From positions 1 to 61,669 of the forward strand of contig JAJFUB010000027.1 in NCBI GenBank assembly GCA_021372615.1: DNA of 61,669 bases, written 5' to 3'. Shown here one piece after another: positions 50,795-59,556 of this stretch (position 1 is the first letter of the stretch; every line of letters starts with the position of its first letter). The notes below the pieces were generated by a model, which did no database searches, was not told the origin of the DNA, and saw only the letters and a program-made list of their open reading frames with translations. This DNA comes from a bacterium. GTDB taxonomy: Bacteria; Armatimonadota; Zipacnadia; Zipacnadales; UBA11051. Position numbers and translations under genes: made by a program.

Positions 50795-52408
50795 CTACAT
50801 CCGTCCGGGGATCATGTTCCCGGGGTTCAGAATCCAGTTCGGGTCCAACACTTGCTTCACCGCGGCGATCTGGCGCAGGCCGTCCTCGCCGTACATGATC
50901 TGCAGGTACGGCACGTTCCGGCCGTTCACCTCGGCCGTCTTCTTGCCGAGGCCGTGCTCGGCGGAGATGGTCCCGCCCAGCGCCGCGGCCTGCTGCGCCA
51001 GCCCGGCATACAGCCGCTGGGCCACGGTCAGCTCTTCGGTGTTGCGCGCCAGGAAGTTGAAGTGCAGGTGGTAGTTGCCCAGGTGCCCCCAGGTGGCGGT
51101 GTGCTCGCCCTCATGGGGGAACTGCGCGCGGAAGGAGTCGGCGGCCTCGATGCTGAGTGCCAGCAGCTTCGGGAACTGCTCGGCGGGCACGGCAAAGTCG
51201 GTGCCGAGCTTGTAGCTCCCCTGCCGCCGCAGGTAGGCGTTCACGCCGTCGGGCAGCGAATGCCGGAAGTCCTTCTGCTCCTGGCGCTCGGCGGCATCCT
51301 CGGCGAACCAGTCCTGCGCGACGTGGTTCTCCTCGAGCGCCACCAGCAGCGCCTCGGCGTCGTCCATGCTCCCGGCGATCTCGGTGTAGATCGCGGCGGC
51401 ATAGTTGCCGCGCACGGTCGGGTGCTGCATGAAGTTCAGGGCGTGCCCGTCAAAGTACTCGATGGACAGCACTGGCAGCCCCTCCGCCTTGGCCTGCCGC
51501 AGGTCCGCCACGAAGCCGAAGGCGTCCTCCAGGCTGCTGAAGAAGGCGATCTCGGCGATGATCTCCCTGTCCAGGCGCGCCAGCTTCAGCCGCGCCTGCG
51601 TAACGACCCCCAGAATGCCTTCGGCTCCCACGAACAGGTCCACCAGGTCCATGTCCGGGGCGGCGTAGAGCCCGGCGGCGTTCTTCACGGCCGGCATGGG
51701 ATAGGTCGGTATGGGGATGTCCAGGTCGCGGCCGCCCACGGCGAAGCGCAGGCGGCCGTCGCGCGCCGTGACGTCGCCGCGCTCCACGGTCAGCGGCTCA
51801 CCTGTCGGCAGCACCAACTCCAGGGCCTCAACCCACTGCCGCGTCGCGCCATAGTGGAAGGTCCGCGCCCCCGAGGCATTGGTGGCGATGCTGCCCCCCA
51901 GCGTCGCGGTGCGCTCGGTGGGATCGGGCGGGTAGATCACTCCGGCCGGCAGCATCCCCCCCAACAACTCCAGCGTGAGCCCCGTCGGCGCCACCGCCTC
52001 CAACCGTTCCTCATCAAGCAGGATGCTGTACGTCCGCCCGAACTGCTCGTGCTCGACACGTGGGGGGTCTGTCCCCGCAGAGGGCTGACCCCGCAGGGCC
52101 TCCCCCTCGGGGTCAGCCCCCTGCGCGAGCGGCGCCGCCGCTCTCTCCGGGGACAGACCCCTGGCTTCTCGCATCTCCGCGGTGCTCAGCACCCAGCCCC
52201 CGCCGGTCGCTACCCGCCCGCCCGTCAGGCCGGTGCCCCCGCCCGAGGTGGTGACAGATACGCCCCGCGCGTTGGCATCGCGCAGCAACTGTGCGACGTC
52301 GTCCACGTTCTCGGGGAAATACACCGCCTCGACACCGGCGGCGTGGAAGGCCCCGCCCTCGTCGGTCTCAAACTCCGCTATGGCGTCTGCGTCTTGTTTG
52401 ACCAGCAT
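50795..52408 (-). CDS. FAD-linked oxidase, GlcD/D-lactate dehydrogenase-like
   Basis: 537 residues. The PCMH-type FAD domain reads VYFPENVDDVAQLLRDANARG, TTSGGGTGLTGGRV (pyrophosphate loop near 55-68), YPPDPTERTATLGGSIATNASGART and FVGAEGILGVVTQARLKL; the C-terminal substrate domain ends GHLGNYHLHFNF, GGTISAEHGLGKKT and LDPNWILNPGNMIPGR. It would oxidise a 2-hydroxy acid such as glycolate or D-lactate. Residues about 80-115 (SPERAAAPLAQ...GTDPP) are encoded by inserted repeats at 52062-52163 and interrupt the segment after VLSTAEM. The start overlaps the M48 stop (TAATG). Confidence 0.93.
   Translation of the reverse strand: MLVKQDADAIAEFETDEGGAFHAAGVEAVYFPENVDDVAQLLRDANARGVSVTTSGGGTGLTGGRVATGGGWVLSTAEMREARGLSPERAAAPLAQGADPEGEALRGQPSAGTDPPRVEHEQFGRTYSILLDEERLEAVAPTGLTLELLGGMLPAGVIYPPDPTERTATLGGSIATNASGARTFHYGATRQWVEALELVLPTGEPLTVERGDVTARDGRLRFAVGGRDLDIPIPTYPMPAVKNAAGLYAAPDMDLVDLFVGAEGILGVVTQARLKLARLDREIIAEIAFFSSLEDAFGFVADLRQAKAEGLPVLSIEYFDGHALNFMQHPTVRGNYAAAIYTEIAGSMDDAEALLVALEENHVAQDWFAEDAAERQEQKDFRHSLPDGVNAYLRRQGSYKLGTDFAVPAEQFPKLLALSIEAADSFRAQFPHEGEHTATWGHLGNYHLHFNFLARNTEELTVAQRLYAGLAQQAAALGGTISAEHGLGKKTAEVNGRNVPYLQIMYGEDGLRQIAAVKQVLDPNWILNPGNMIPGRM
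52062..52163. repeat. inverted GGGGTCTGTCCCC-type repeats inside the FAD oxidase gene
   Basis: The left arm (about 52062-52097) holds GGGGTCTGTCCCCGCAG and GGGCTGACCCCGC; the right arm (about 52102-52163) holds GGGGTCAGCCCCCTGCG and GGGGACAGACCCC, with a GGCGCCGCC palindrome between. The modules match 2827-2855. The whole insertion keeps the oxidase in frame. Confidence 0.9.
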
Positions 52409-54069
52409 TAGCCTGACAACACCATTCCCATCCCGAACAGTATGCCGAACGCCGCGACGGCCAGCACCAAAACCGTGCCCCAGAACTTCATGGCCCAGTT
52501 GTGGCAGGTGTGCGTCGTGCCATCGGGCAGTTGGACCTTCCACAGTTCCAGATAGGGGATCGGGTAGCGCCGGTACCAGCCGCGCATCACCACATCCTGC
52601 CCGATGAAGCTCTCCGCGCGGAAGAGGCCGAACAGGAACTCCAGGAGGCGTAGCGGCTGCCGGTAGTCGGTGGTCATGAAGCCGCTGCCATCGTGGATGA
52701 CGAGGTCCTCACTCCAGTAGAGCCCCGGGATGCCGCGCCCGATGACCTTGCCCCGCAGCGTCACCGGCTTGCAGCGAATGTGCGACACTTTGACCTCGCC
52801 CACCACGTCGGCGATTCGGGCCGACGGGAACTCCTGCTTGGGGTAGGCGAACCCAAGGCGGACCAGGTTGCACAGGGCCCAGCCGGCCACAGCCACCGCT
52901 CCGACCAGATACCAGCTCTCCTCCTTGACCCCTGTCATGGTCAGGGCCCCGATGCCCGCCACGAGGAACCCCAGCAGGGGCAGGTAGTTGAACAGCAGGT
53001 CGGTGGCGAAGTCGTCCCAGTAGCTCTCCGGCTTGGTGTCGGGCAGGTCGTACATGGGCCGCTGCCCGATCGCCGTCGCCAGCCGGTCCAGGTGCCCCAG
53101 GCGCTTGGCCGGCAGCGGGTGTGAGGACGATAGCTCGGCCACCGTGGCCCAGGGGTTCCACAGGTCCCAGCGCATCGCGTTCAGCGCCGTCCGGTGGTCG
53201 TACGACCGGGTGCTCTCCTGGTATCCACCGGCCACCGCCAGGGCCATGGAGCTGCCGTACTTGGGGTCGAAGATGCCCATCATCTTCGCGCCCCCGGCCG
53301 CCACCACGGACACCTCCGCCTGCTTCTTCTTGTCGGCCACCGCCGGGGCCGTGCGCGCCAGGCCGTAGGCGATCTTCACCAGCGCCGAGGCCAGCGCATT
53401 CGGGTTGCGGGTGACGACGGCCGAGTACTGATCGGCGTAGTACTCGCGCACGCGCGACAGGAACAGCACGATGTACTCGCTGATCAGATACGCGATGTAC
53501 GAGGCAATCGCCACGGCCACGATGGCCCCGGCGTTCTTGCCCCGGCCGCGCCCGGCCCGGATGCCGAACCGATAGATGATGTACAGCACCAGCGGCACCG
53601 TCGCCGCCACCGTCATCACCACGAAGTCCCAGTGGGCAATGTGCCCCAGCTCGTGCGCCATGACCGCCTCGGTCTCGGCCTCGTCGCACATCTCCACCAG
53701 CCCGCGCGTCAGCACCAGCCGCGCATCGCTCGGCCAGTGGCCGAAGCAGAAGGCATTGGGGTTGCCGTCCTCGATGATCCCGAACCGCGGGACGGGCAGC
53801 CGCCGCTGCAAGCACATCTCGCGCAGTCTGCTGCCCAGCTGCGGACTCACCGTCTCCGGCGCGACCCAGTTGATCTTCAGGATCCACTGCAGGATTGTCG
53901 GCGAGATGGCGAACTGCAGCGCCGACATGCCGATGGCGATGCCCAGCGCCAGCGGCAGGGCCGTGGCGGTGGGCAGATCGGCGGCGTACAGCGCCGCCAC
54001 CAGTACGGCAAACAACAGCCCGAACAGCACGCCCAGAACGGCAAACGAGCGAAACGCGAGGTTGAGCAC
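52408..54069 (-). CDS. M48 family membrane metallopeptidase
   Basis: 553 residues from a GTG at 54069, chosen because AAGGAGGG (54075-54082) sits just upstream. Two N-terminal helices, then FCFGHWPSDARLVLTRGLVE, the zinc site HELGHIAHWD near 138-147, two more helices, and REYYADQYSAVVT with the third ligand Glu. A C-terminal part (about 370-553) carries more membrane helices and a small soluble domain (LRGKVIGRGIPGLYW) unlike HtpX. M48 enzymes cleave misfolded membrane proteins. The stop and the next gene's ATG share one base, so the oxidase is translationally coupled. Confidence 0.9.
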   Translation of the reverse strand: MLNLAFRSFAVLGVLFGLLFAVLVAALYAADLPTATALPLALGIAIGMSALQFAISPTILQWILKINWVAPETVSPQLGSRLREMCLQRRLPVPRFGIIEDGNPNAFCFGHWPSDARLVLTRGLVEMCDEAETEAVMAHELGHIAHWDFVVMTVAATVPLVLYIIYRFGIRAGRGRGKNAGAIVAVAIASYIAYLISEYIVLFLSRVREYYADQYSAVVTRNPNALASALVKIAYGLARTAPAVADKKKQAEVSVVAAGGAKMMGIFDPKYGSSMALAVAGGYQESTRSYDHRTALNAMRWDLWNPWATVAELSSSHPLPAKRLGHLDRLATAIGQRPMYDLPDTKPESYWDDFATDLLFNYLPLLGFLVAGIGALTMTGVKEESWYLVGAVAVAGWALCNLVRLGFAYPKQEFPSARIADVVGEVKVSHIRCKPVTLRGKVIGRGIPGLYWSEDLVIHDGSGFMTTDYRQPLRLLEFLFGLFRAESFIGQDVVMRGWYRRYPIPYLELWKVQLPDGTTHTCHNWAMKFWGTVLVLAVAAFGILFGMGMVLSG

Positions 54070-54083
54070 CTCGGCCCTCCTTC

Positions 54084-56693
54084 TCAGGGCACGATCCGCA
54101 CGTAGTCCAGCGCCACCGCTGCTCCCGCCACATCGGTCGGGTCCAGCCGCAGCCCCCTCAGATAGCCCTCCCACCCCGGCGCCTGGCTCAGGTCGAGCCG
54201 GTACTCGTGGACGGCCCCATCTGCGACTATGTCGAATGACAGACTGTGTTCTACAGTGAGCTTGCGCAGGCTGGTGCGCCACCAGAGCCGCCCCTGCTTG
54301 CCTGCTGATGCCGCCAGCCCGATCAGCGCCGTCTTGTACGGCCGCGTGTCCAGCATCGTGTCGCCGCCAAACATCGCGGGCTGGTCGCTGTCGGTACGGC
54401 CGGTAAGCTGCCCGTCGAGGATGCGCAGCACGCTCATGCCCATCGCCGACGTCCAGGTCTCCTTGGTGTCAAACTCCCAGGTCCGGGGCGGCGCCGGATA
54501 GGAGCGGTCATACGGCCCCATTCCCACCTCCCCCGGCAGCACCAACCGCGTGTCGTGGAGGGGCCGGCTACCAGCCGGCCCGCCGTCACCGGCGCTGGCC
54601 GCCACCCCCGTCGCCGCCGCCAGCGCATCGAGCCACCGCGTCCCCTCCGGCCGGCAGGGCTCGAGCCCCGGTGTGCCGTTCCAGTCCCCCGCGATCACCA
54701 CCGGCAGGGCCAGGCTGTCGGGGCGTCGGCCTCGCAGCAGCGCGATCCGCAGCAGCATCTGCAGACGCTCGGGCGTCAGGTCGGCCTGCCACGCCGGCTG
54801 CAGGCACAGCACGTGGGGCACTTGCCGCTGCGTGGCGTCCTCCCAGGCTTCCAGCACGGGCTGGCACGCCGCCACGAGGTCCTCGGTATGCAGGTCGGCC
54901 GCTGCCACATAGCCTGCCGTCTGCAGCAGTTCTGCAGACGCCATGTTCAGCGGCATGCACGCCACCAGCGCCACCGCACCCTCGGCCGCCACGGCCCGCA
55001 GGTCGCTCAGGCCCCACCCCTCGCGGCCCCGCTGCAGGGCCTGTCCCACGAGCAGCACAGGCTTGCCCTGGTGGCGCAGGTAGTTCGGCTGGGCCATGAT
55101 CGGCGCCAACTCGGCCAGCAACTCTCGCGCGGCGTCGGCGGTCGGCACCGGGTCGGTCCAGCGCAGGCACAGCCCGGCTTGCCGCGCCAGCCGCGACCCC
55201 AGGAAGGCGTCCAGCACCCTCCCCTCGTCCTTGCGCACGTCCACGATGAAGCCGCTCAGGCCGTGCTCCAGCCCCCACTTCACCTGCCAGTCCACGACCT
55301 CGGGGTCGAGGGCATAGTCGCCCAGGTACGGTCGCCGGTACAGCATCCGGTCCAGGATCGCCGGGCCCATGCCTGGCGGCGGTGGCTCGTGCAGGTGCGC
55401 GTACAGCGGCTGCGCACCCTTCGCCGTCGGCGCCGGCACACGCTCGGCCACCGGGATGCCGGACGCCGGAGCCGGCTCCAGTCGCAGGTCCTCCTGCAGC
55501 GTCCGGTCGCCGTAGTCGGCCCGCAGGTGCACCGTGCCCGGGCCGGACGCCTTCGCCAGCCACGTCACGGGCTCGGGCACACCGTGCGGCAGGCGCTCGA
55601 CCACCGAGACGCCGTCCGGAATGGAGATACTGTCATCGGCGGTCACGCTGACGCGGATTGGTCGCGCCTCCACGCCACCCTCGTTCTGTAGCACCCACAC
55701 GAACCGGAAGGCCCGCCCCGCCTCGATGGCGGGCTCCACCGGCCCCGCGAACGCCGTGCGCAGGTCCGCCGGCCCTTGCGGCGCATTGCTCAGCCGCAGG
55801 TCGTGGACCAATACCTCCGGCGTAGTGGCGCGATTCATCGCGCCTTCAGCCCCCACTGCCAGCGCCAACCCGGCCAGGTCCCCGTTCCACGACTCCTCAT
55901 CGCTGCAATGCATGTTGTAGGTGTGCCGCCCCGGCCGCAGGGCCAGCGTCGGGCCGTGCAGACCGCGCTGCACGGTCGTGGCCCACTGCAGTTGCATGGA
56001 CACAGGGTCGCGCACGGTCAACTCGAGGCTCAGCCACTCGTAGCGGTACGTCGGTACCGCCAGGGGCGGCGAAGCCAGCACGACGTCGCGATCCATCAGC
56101 CGCATCTGCGTGCCATCCACCCCGGGGCGCAGCACCGCTACCCCCAGCACCGGTAGCCACTGCCCGGCCTGGGCGGGGTTGTCGAACTGCCACTGGGCCT
56201 GGCCCGTTGGCTCCGCGTCCGGCCCCACCAGGCGCACGGTGCGCAGCCGCAGTTGCAGCCCGGGCGGCCCCATGAGGCGCAGCCCCGTCACAGTCCGCAG
56301 GTTCTGCCAGTGCGGCAGCAGGCGCAGATCATGGTTCTGCCCGTCAGCGGGGACCTGCACCGGGAGGGCCCCCTGCCAGCCCGTCGCTGCCCCCGTGCGG
56401 CTCTCGCCCTGCCACACCAGGTGGATCGGCCCGGCGCTGCGGACGCTCAGCGAGAGCTCGATGGTCTGGAAGGCCTGCGTGGGGACTTCCAGGGCCGGCG
56501 AGCGCAGCGACACGCCCTCATCCGAGCCCGGCCACAGCGTGCCCTCAGCGCTCGTCTGCGGCATGGAGGTGGCTTCATCGCGCCAGCCGGCCAGCCCCTT
56601 GGCGAAGTCCCATGACGCCAGCGTCTTCGCAGGCGCCAGGCTGCAGATGCAAGCGATCAGGGCCACGATCAGCAATGGGATCCGCATGGGCAT
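54084..56693 (-). CDS. secreted GH99-like protein with N-terminal beta-sandwich domains
   Basis: About 869 residues. ATGs at 56711 and 56687 are alternatives; the signal peptide is IPLLIVALIACICSLAPAKT. Two or more beta-sandwich or lectin-like domains fill about residues 25-400. Then QPLYAHLHEPPPPGMGPAIL, YLGDYALDPEVVDWQVKWGLEHGLSGFIVDVRKDEG and the LAPIMAQPNYLRHQGKPVLLVG stretch fit the barrel of GH99-like/WbsX-type proteins. Two dispersed repeats are read in frame: GAMNRATT (55827-55844) and GGPAGSRPL (54557-54589). A jelly-roll-like C terminus follows. Glycan cleavage outside the cell is inferred. Confidence 0.65.
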   Translation of the reverse strand: MPMRIPLLIVALIACICSLAPAKTLASWDFAKGLAGWRDEATSMPQTSAEGTLWPGSDEGVSLRSPALEVPTQAFQTIELSLSVRSAGPIHLVWQGESRTGAATGWQGALPVQVPADGQNHDLRLLPHWQNLRTVTGLRLMGPPGLQLRLRTVRLVGPDAEPTGQAQWQFDNPAQAGQWLPVLGVAVLRPGVDGTQMRLMDRDVVLASPPLAVPTYRYEWLSLELTVRDPVSMQLQWATTVQRGLHGPTLALRPGRHTYNMHCSDEESWNGDLAGLALAVGAEGAMNRATTPEVLVHDLRLSNAPQGPADLRTAFAGPVEPAIEAGRAFRFVWVLQNEGGVEARPIRVSVTADDSISIPDGVSVVERLPHGVPEPVTWLAKASGPGTVHLRADYGDRTLQEDLRLEPAPASGIPVAERVPAPTAKGAQPLYAHLHEPPPPGMGPAILDRMLYRRPYLGDYALDPEVVDWQVKWGLEHGLSGFIVDVRKDEGRVLDAFLGSRLARQAGLCLRWTDPVPTADAARELLAELAPIMAQPNYLRHQGKPVLLVGQALQRGREGWGLSDLRAVAAEGAVALVACMPLNMASAELLQTAGYVAAADLHTEDLVAACQPVLEAWEDATQRQVPHVLCLQPAWQADLTPERLQMLLRIALLRGRRPDSLALPVVIAGDWNGTPGLEPCRPEGTRWLDALAAATGVAASAGDGGPAGSRPLHDTRLVLPGEVGMGPYDRSYPAPPRTWEFDTKETWTSAMGMSVLRILDGQLTGRTDSDQPAMFGGDTMLDTRPYKTALIGLAASAGKQGRLWWRTSLRKLTVEHSLSFDIVADGAVHEYRLDLSQAPGWEGYLRGLRLDPTDVAGAAVALDYVRIVP
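54557..54589. repeat. GGGGCCGGCT hairpin repeat in the GH99-like gene
   Basis: A 33-nt segment built on GGCCGGCT/AGCCGGCC differs from 59458-59490 at only two positions. It is read in frame as part of the GH99-like protein. Confidence 0.9.
55827..55844. repeat. GGCGCGATTCATCGCGCC repeat in the GH99-like gene
   Basis: Identical over 18 nt to 32373-32390, where it is intergenic. Here it encodes EGAMNRA in frame. Confidence 0.9.
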
Positions 56694-56850
56694 GAAGATC
56701 TGGTTCCGCATCAGAATCACATCAGTGCCGGCGTCCCGCCGGCCCAGGCCCCTCTCCACTCCCGTTCCCTATCGGCCGCCCCAATCCCTCCGCCCGCGGG
56801 AAGAACCCCTCCGCCCATGGCCGGCGAGACGCCGGCACTGGGCGGAGGTA

Positions 56851-56911
56851 TGCCTCCCGCCTCCCGCCTCCCGCCTCCCCAATCCCCAATCCCCAATCCC
56901 CGATCCCGCCT
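56851..56911. repeat. short tandem repeats upstream of the cysteine desulfurase gene
   Basis: About four CCTCCCG units run into three AATCCCC units and then CGATCCCGCCTCCCC. The 280-bp gap (56694-56993) also holds a GCCGGCG/CGCCGGC palindrome near 56823-56840 and the promoter below. Confidence 0.8.
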
Positions 56912-56924
56912 CCCCGACAAACGT

Positions 56925-56954
56925 TTGACTCCAACTGCATAACCTGCTTATGAT
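56925..56954 (+). promoter_or_regulatory. probable promoter of the cysteine desulfurase operon
   Basis: TTGACT (56925-56930), an 18-nt spacer and TATGAT (56949-56954), about 40 bp before the ATG at 56994. It lies in the only AT-richer stretch of the gap. Confidence 0.65.
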
Positions 56955-56993
56955 TAGGCACCCAACCGACGCACCATGAGGCGAGGACACGGG

Positions 56994-58169
56994 ATGATCT
57001 ATCTCGACCATTCAGCAACCACCAAGGTTGATCCCGAAGTGCTGGAGCAGATGCTCCCCTTCTTGCAGGACCAGTTCGGCAACCCCAGCAGCGTCTACCG
57101 CCTGGCGGGTCAATCGCGTGCAGCCATGGACCGGGCGCGCGAGCAGGTTGCCGCGCTCATCAACGCCGACCCGCGCGAGATCATCTTCACCGGCGGCGGC
57201 TCCGAAGCAGACAACCTGGCCATCAAGGGCTATGCCTGGGCCCACCAGGACAAGGGCAAGCATCTGATCACCTGCGCCATCGAGCACCACGCCGTCTTGC
57301 ACGCCTGCGAGCGCCTGCAGAAGATGGGCTTCGAGGTCACCACGCTGTGCGTGGACCAGCACGGCATGGTGGACCCCCAGCAGGTGGCCGAGGCCATTCG
57401 CGACGACACGCTCCTGGTGACGATCATGCACGCCAACAACGAGGTCGGCACGGTCGAGCCGGTCGAGGAGATCGCGGCGCTGTGCCACGAGCGCGGTGTG
57501 GCCTTCCACACCGACGGCGTGCAGTCGTTGGGCCGCATCCCCATTGACGTCAAACAGATGGGCGCGGACATGATGGCCTTCTCGGCCCACAAGATCTACG
57601 GCCCCAAGGGCGTGGGGGTGCTGTACCTGAAGAAGAGCACGCGGGTCTGGCCGGTCATTGACGGCGGCGCCCAGGAGCGCGGTATCCGTTCGGGCACCGA
57701 GAACGTCGCCGGCATCGTCGGCATGGGCCAGGCTTGCGAGCTGCTCAGCCGCCGCATGGACGAGGACAATGCCCGCATCTTCGCGCTGCGCGAGCGCCTC
57801 AAGCAGGGCATCACGGACCGCATCGAGTACCTGCTGTACACCGGCCACCCCGAGCAGCGCCTGCCCAACATCGCCAGCTTCTGCTTCCGCTACATCGAGG
57901 GTGAGGGCATCCTGCTGAGCCTGGACGCCTACGACATCTGCGCCTCCTCGGGCTCGGCCTGCACCTCGGGTAGCCTCGACCCCAGCCACTGCCTGATGGC
58001 CATGGGCTTCCCCCATGCCATCGCCCATGGCAGCTTGCGCCTCAGCCTCGGCCGCGAGAACACCGAGACCGAAATAGACCGCGTCGTCGAGGTCCTGCCG
58101 GGCATCATCCAGCGTCTGCGCGAGATGTCGCCCCTGTACGGTGACGCCCGCCGCAACGGGGAGGTCTAG
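56994..58169 (+). CDS. cysteine desulfurase, NifS/IscS family
   Basis: 391 residues from MIYLDHSATTKVD. A pyridoxal-phosphate enzyme that takes sulfur from cysteine and passes it on as a persulfide for Fe-S clusters or thiolated tRNA. Landmarks: FGNPSSVYRLAGQSR, IFTGGGSEADNLAIKG, TCAIEHHAVLH, HANNEVGTVEP, FSAHKIYGPKGVG (PLP Lys about residue 199), GTENVAGIVGMG and SSGSACTSGSLDPSHCL (active Cys about residue 322). No iscU or iscR is adjacent. It could supply sulfur to the MnmA at 7168. A lipoprotein gene follows after 5 bp. GAGGACACGG before the ATG supports this start. Confidence 0.95.
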   Translation: MIYLDHSATTKVDPEVLEQMLPFLQDQFGNPSSVYRLAGQSRAAMDRAREQVAALINADPREIIFTGGGSEADNLAIKGYAWAHQDKGKHLITCAIEHHAVLHACERLQKMGFEVTTLCVDQHGMVDPQQVAEAIRDDTLLVTIMHANNEVGTVEPVEEIAALCHERGVAFHTDGVQSLGRIPIDVKQMGADMMAFSAHKIYGPKGVGVLYLKKSTRVWPVIDGGAQERGIRSGTENVAGIVGMGQACELLSRRMDEDNARIFALRERLKQGITDRIEYLLYTGHPEQRLPNIASFCFRYIEGEGILLSLDAYDICASSGSACTSGSLDPSHCLMAMGFPHAIAHGSLRLSLGRENTETEIDRVVEVLPGIIQRLREMSPLYGDARRNGEV

Positions 58170-58174
58170 CCCCC

Positions 58175-58642
58175 GTGGCCCGGCTGCTGCCCCTGGGCGC
58201 TATGCTCCTGCTGCCCCTGCTCGCCGGCTGCGGCTCGGGTTCGGGTACGGTGACGGACGGGACGACGTACTTCGTGGTGTCCCGGCCGGCATCTGCCGAC
58301 AGTGACTCCTATCTCCTGCCGCTGACGGACCCGGACGACATCGCCCACGCCCGCGCTCTGATCGCCGATCGCGCGGCCGCAGGGGCGCAGATCGTCGTCG
58401 CCCGCATCGAGCGCGGCAGCAGCGACGGCCTGACGGACAACCGCGACCTGCTCAACGAGGGCCGCCGCTGGTCGTGGCACGTCAGTGAGTTCCTGGGCTT
58501 CGCCGAGGCCACCATCGAGATCCTGGACGGCAACCCCAGCTACGTCGAGGCCAACCTGGACGAGTGGATGCGTATCACCGGGGGCGAGATCGGCTTCTGG
58601 AGCTACACCGTCACGCGCGAAGTCAGTCCCTCGGAGCTATGA
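58175..58642 (+). CDS. lipoprotein with a BP74-like domain
   Basis: 155 residues from a GTG. The signal ends in the lipobox LAGC (Cys at residue 19). The mature protein reads TYFVVSRPASADSDSYLLPLTDPDDIAHARAL, then RRWSWHVSEFLGFAEATIEILDGNPSYVEANLDEW and GFWSYTVTREV. That pattern (DPxxIAxAR, WSxHxxP/S, E.CD..P.yVE..ldew) matches the N-terminal domain of the calmodulin-binding protein BP74, also seen in bacterial proteins of unknown role. It sits 5 bp after the cysteine desulfurase and overlaps the acetyltransferase gene by 4 nt. Confidence 0.72.
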   Translation: MARLLPLGAMLLLPLLAGCGSGSGTVTDGTTYFVVSRPASADSDSYLLPLTDPDDIAHARALIADRAAAGAQIVVARIERGSSDGLTDNRDLLNEGRRWSWHVSEFLGFAEATIEILDGNPSYVEANLDEWMRITGGEIGFWSYTVTREVSPSEL

Positions 58643-59415
58643 CCCGGCCGATGAGCACTCCTGACCAGCCCTCCGTCACCGCGGCCGACATCGTCGCCGG
58701 CCTCCGCGACCTCGGCCTGGCCCTCGGCGACCTCGTACAGGTCCACTCATCTCTCAGCGCCTTCGGGTACGTCGAGGGTGGCGTGGATACGGTCGTGGAT
58801 GCCTTACTGGAAGCCGTCGGCCCCGAGGGTACGGTGATGGTGCCGACCTTCAACCACGGCGCCGTCGACATCTTCGACCTGGACACCAGCCCCTCCACCA
58901 ACGGGGCGATCACCGAGGCACTCCGTCGCCGCCCGGAGGCCCACCGCAGCCTACACCCGACCCATCCGACCGCCGCCATCGGCCCGCTCGCCCAGTTGCT
59001 GACGCGCGACCACCTCGCCGCCGGCACCTTCGGCCTGATCTCACCCCTGGGTAAGCTCGCAGCGATGGGCGGCAAGGTCCTGCTGCTGGGCGTGGGGATG
59101 AACGTGAACACGATGGCACACCTGGGGGAGACGCTGTACGGTGTGCCGTGCTTCATTGAGGGTTGGCCGCGCCGCCTGGTGGACATGCAGGGCCGCATCG
59201 TCCCGGCGGTGGGCCTCTACTGGCGCAACGGCCCGTGCCGCGTCGAATGGGACGCGCTCGAACAGGCTCTCCGCACCCGCAGCCTCATCCGCGACGGGCG
59301 CATCGGTAACGCTGAGACCCACCTGATGCCGGGCGCCGAAGTCCTCGGCGCCACGGTCCGCCTCTGCCAGCAACTCTGCCCGACCTGCGAGACCCGCCCC
59401 CGCATCGTCGAGTAG
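58639..59415 (+). CDS. aminoglycoside N(3)-acetyltransferase-like protein
   Basis: 258 residues, starting in an ATGA overlap with the lipoprotein gene. The AAC(3)/YokD fold is shown by LALGDLVQVHSSLSAFG, GTVMVPTF, ALRRRPEAHRSLHPTHPTAAIG (catalytic His region), LGKLAAMGGKVLLLGVGMNVNTMAHLGE and a final Cys-containing CQQLCPTCE. Family enzymes move acetyl from acetyl-CoA to an amine of an aminoglycoside, but many chromosomal members do not give resistance and act on other amines. The setting gives no hint of antibiotic resistance. Confidence 0.9.
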   Translation: MTRPMSTPDQPSVTAADIVAGLRDLGLALGDLVQVHSSLSAFGYVEGGVDTVVDALLEAVGPEGTVMVPTFNHGAVDIFDLDTSPSTNGAITEALRRRPEAHRSLHPTHPTAAIGPLAQLLTRDHLAAGTFGLISPLGKLAAMGGKVLLLGVGMNVNTMAHLGETLYGVPCFIEGWPRRLVDMQGRIVPAVGLYWRNGPCRVEWDALEQALRTRSLIRDGRIGNAETHLMPGAEVLGATVRLCQQLCPTCETRPRIVE

Positions 59416-59457
59416 CGGGCACCGCGACCAGGCCGTCGCCGTTGGGCCGTCGCCGTT

Positions 59458-59548
59458 GGAGGGGCCGGCTATCAGCCGGCCCGCCGTTACTGGGACCGCG
59501 GGCATCCTGCCCGCGAGCCGTAGCCGTAGCCGTAGCCGTTGCCGTTCC
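59458..59548. repeat. composite repeat: two hairpins plus GCCGTA/GCCGTT hexamers
   Basis: The first hairpin (59458-59490) matches 54557-54589; the second (59483-59514) is identical to 34383-34414; CCGTAGCCGTAGCCGTAGCC and related hexamers run to about 59548. It fills most of the gap before the YfhO/GH20 fusion stop codon. Confidence 0.9.
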
Positions 59549-59556
59549 GCCTCCCC

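Noticed and set aside
58639-59415. Antibiotic-resistance cassette
   Set aside because: The AAC(3)-like gene matches its neighbours in composition and is coupled to a lipoprotein gene; there is no integron or transposase.
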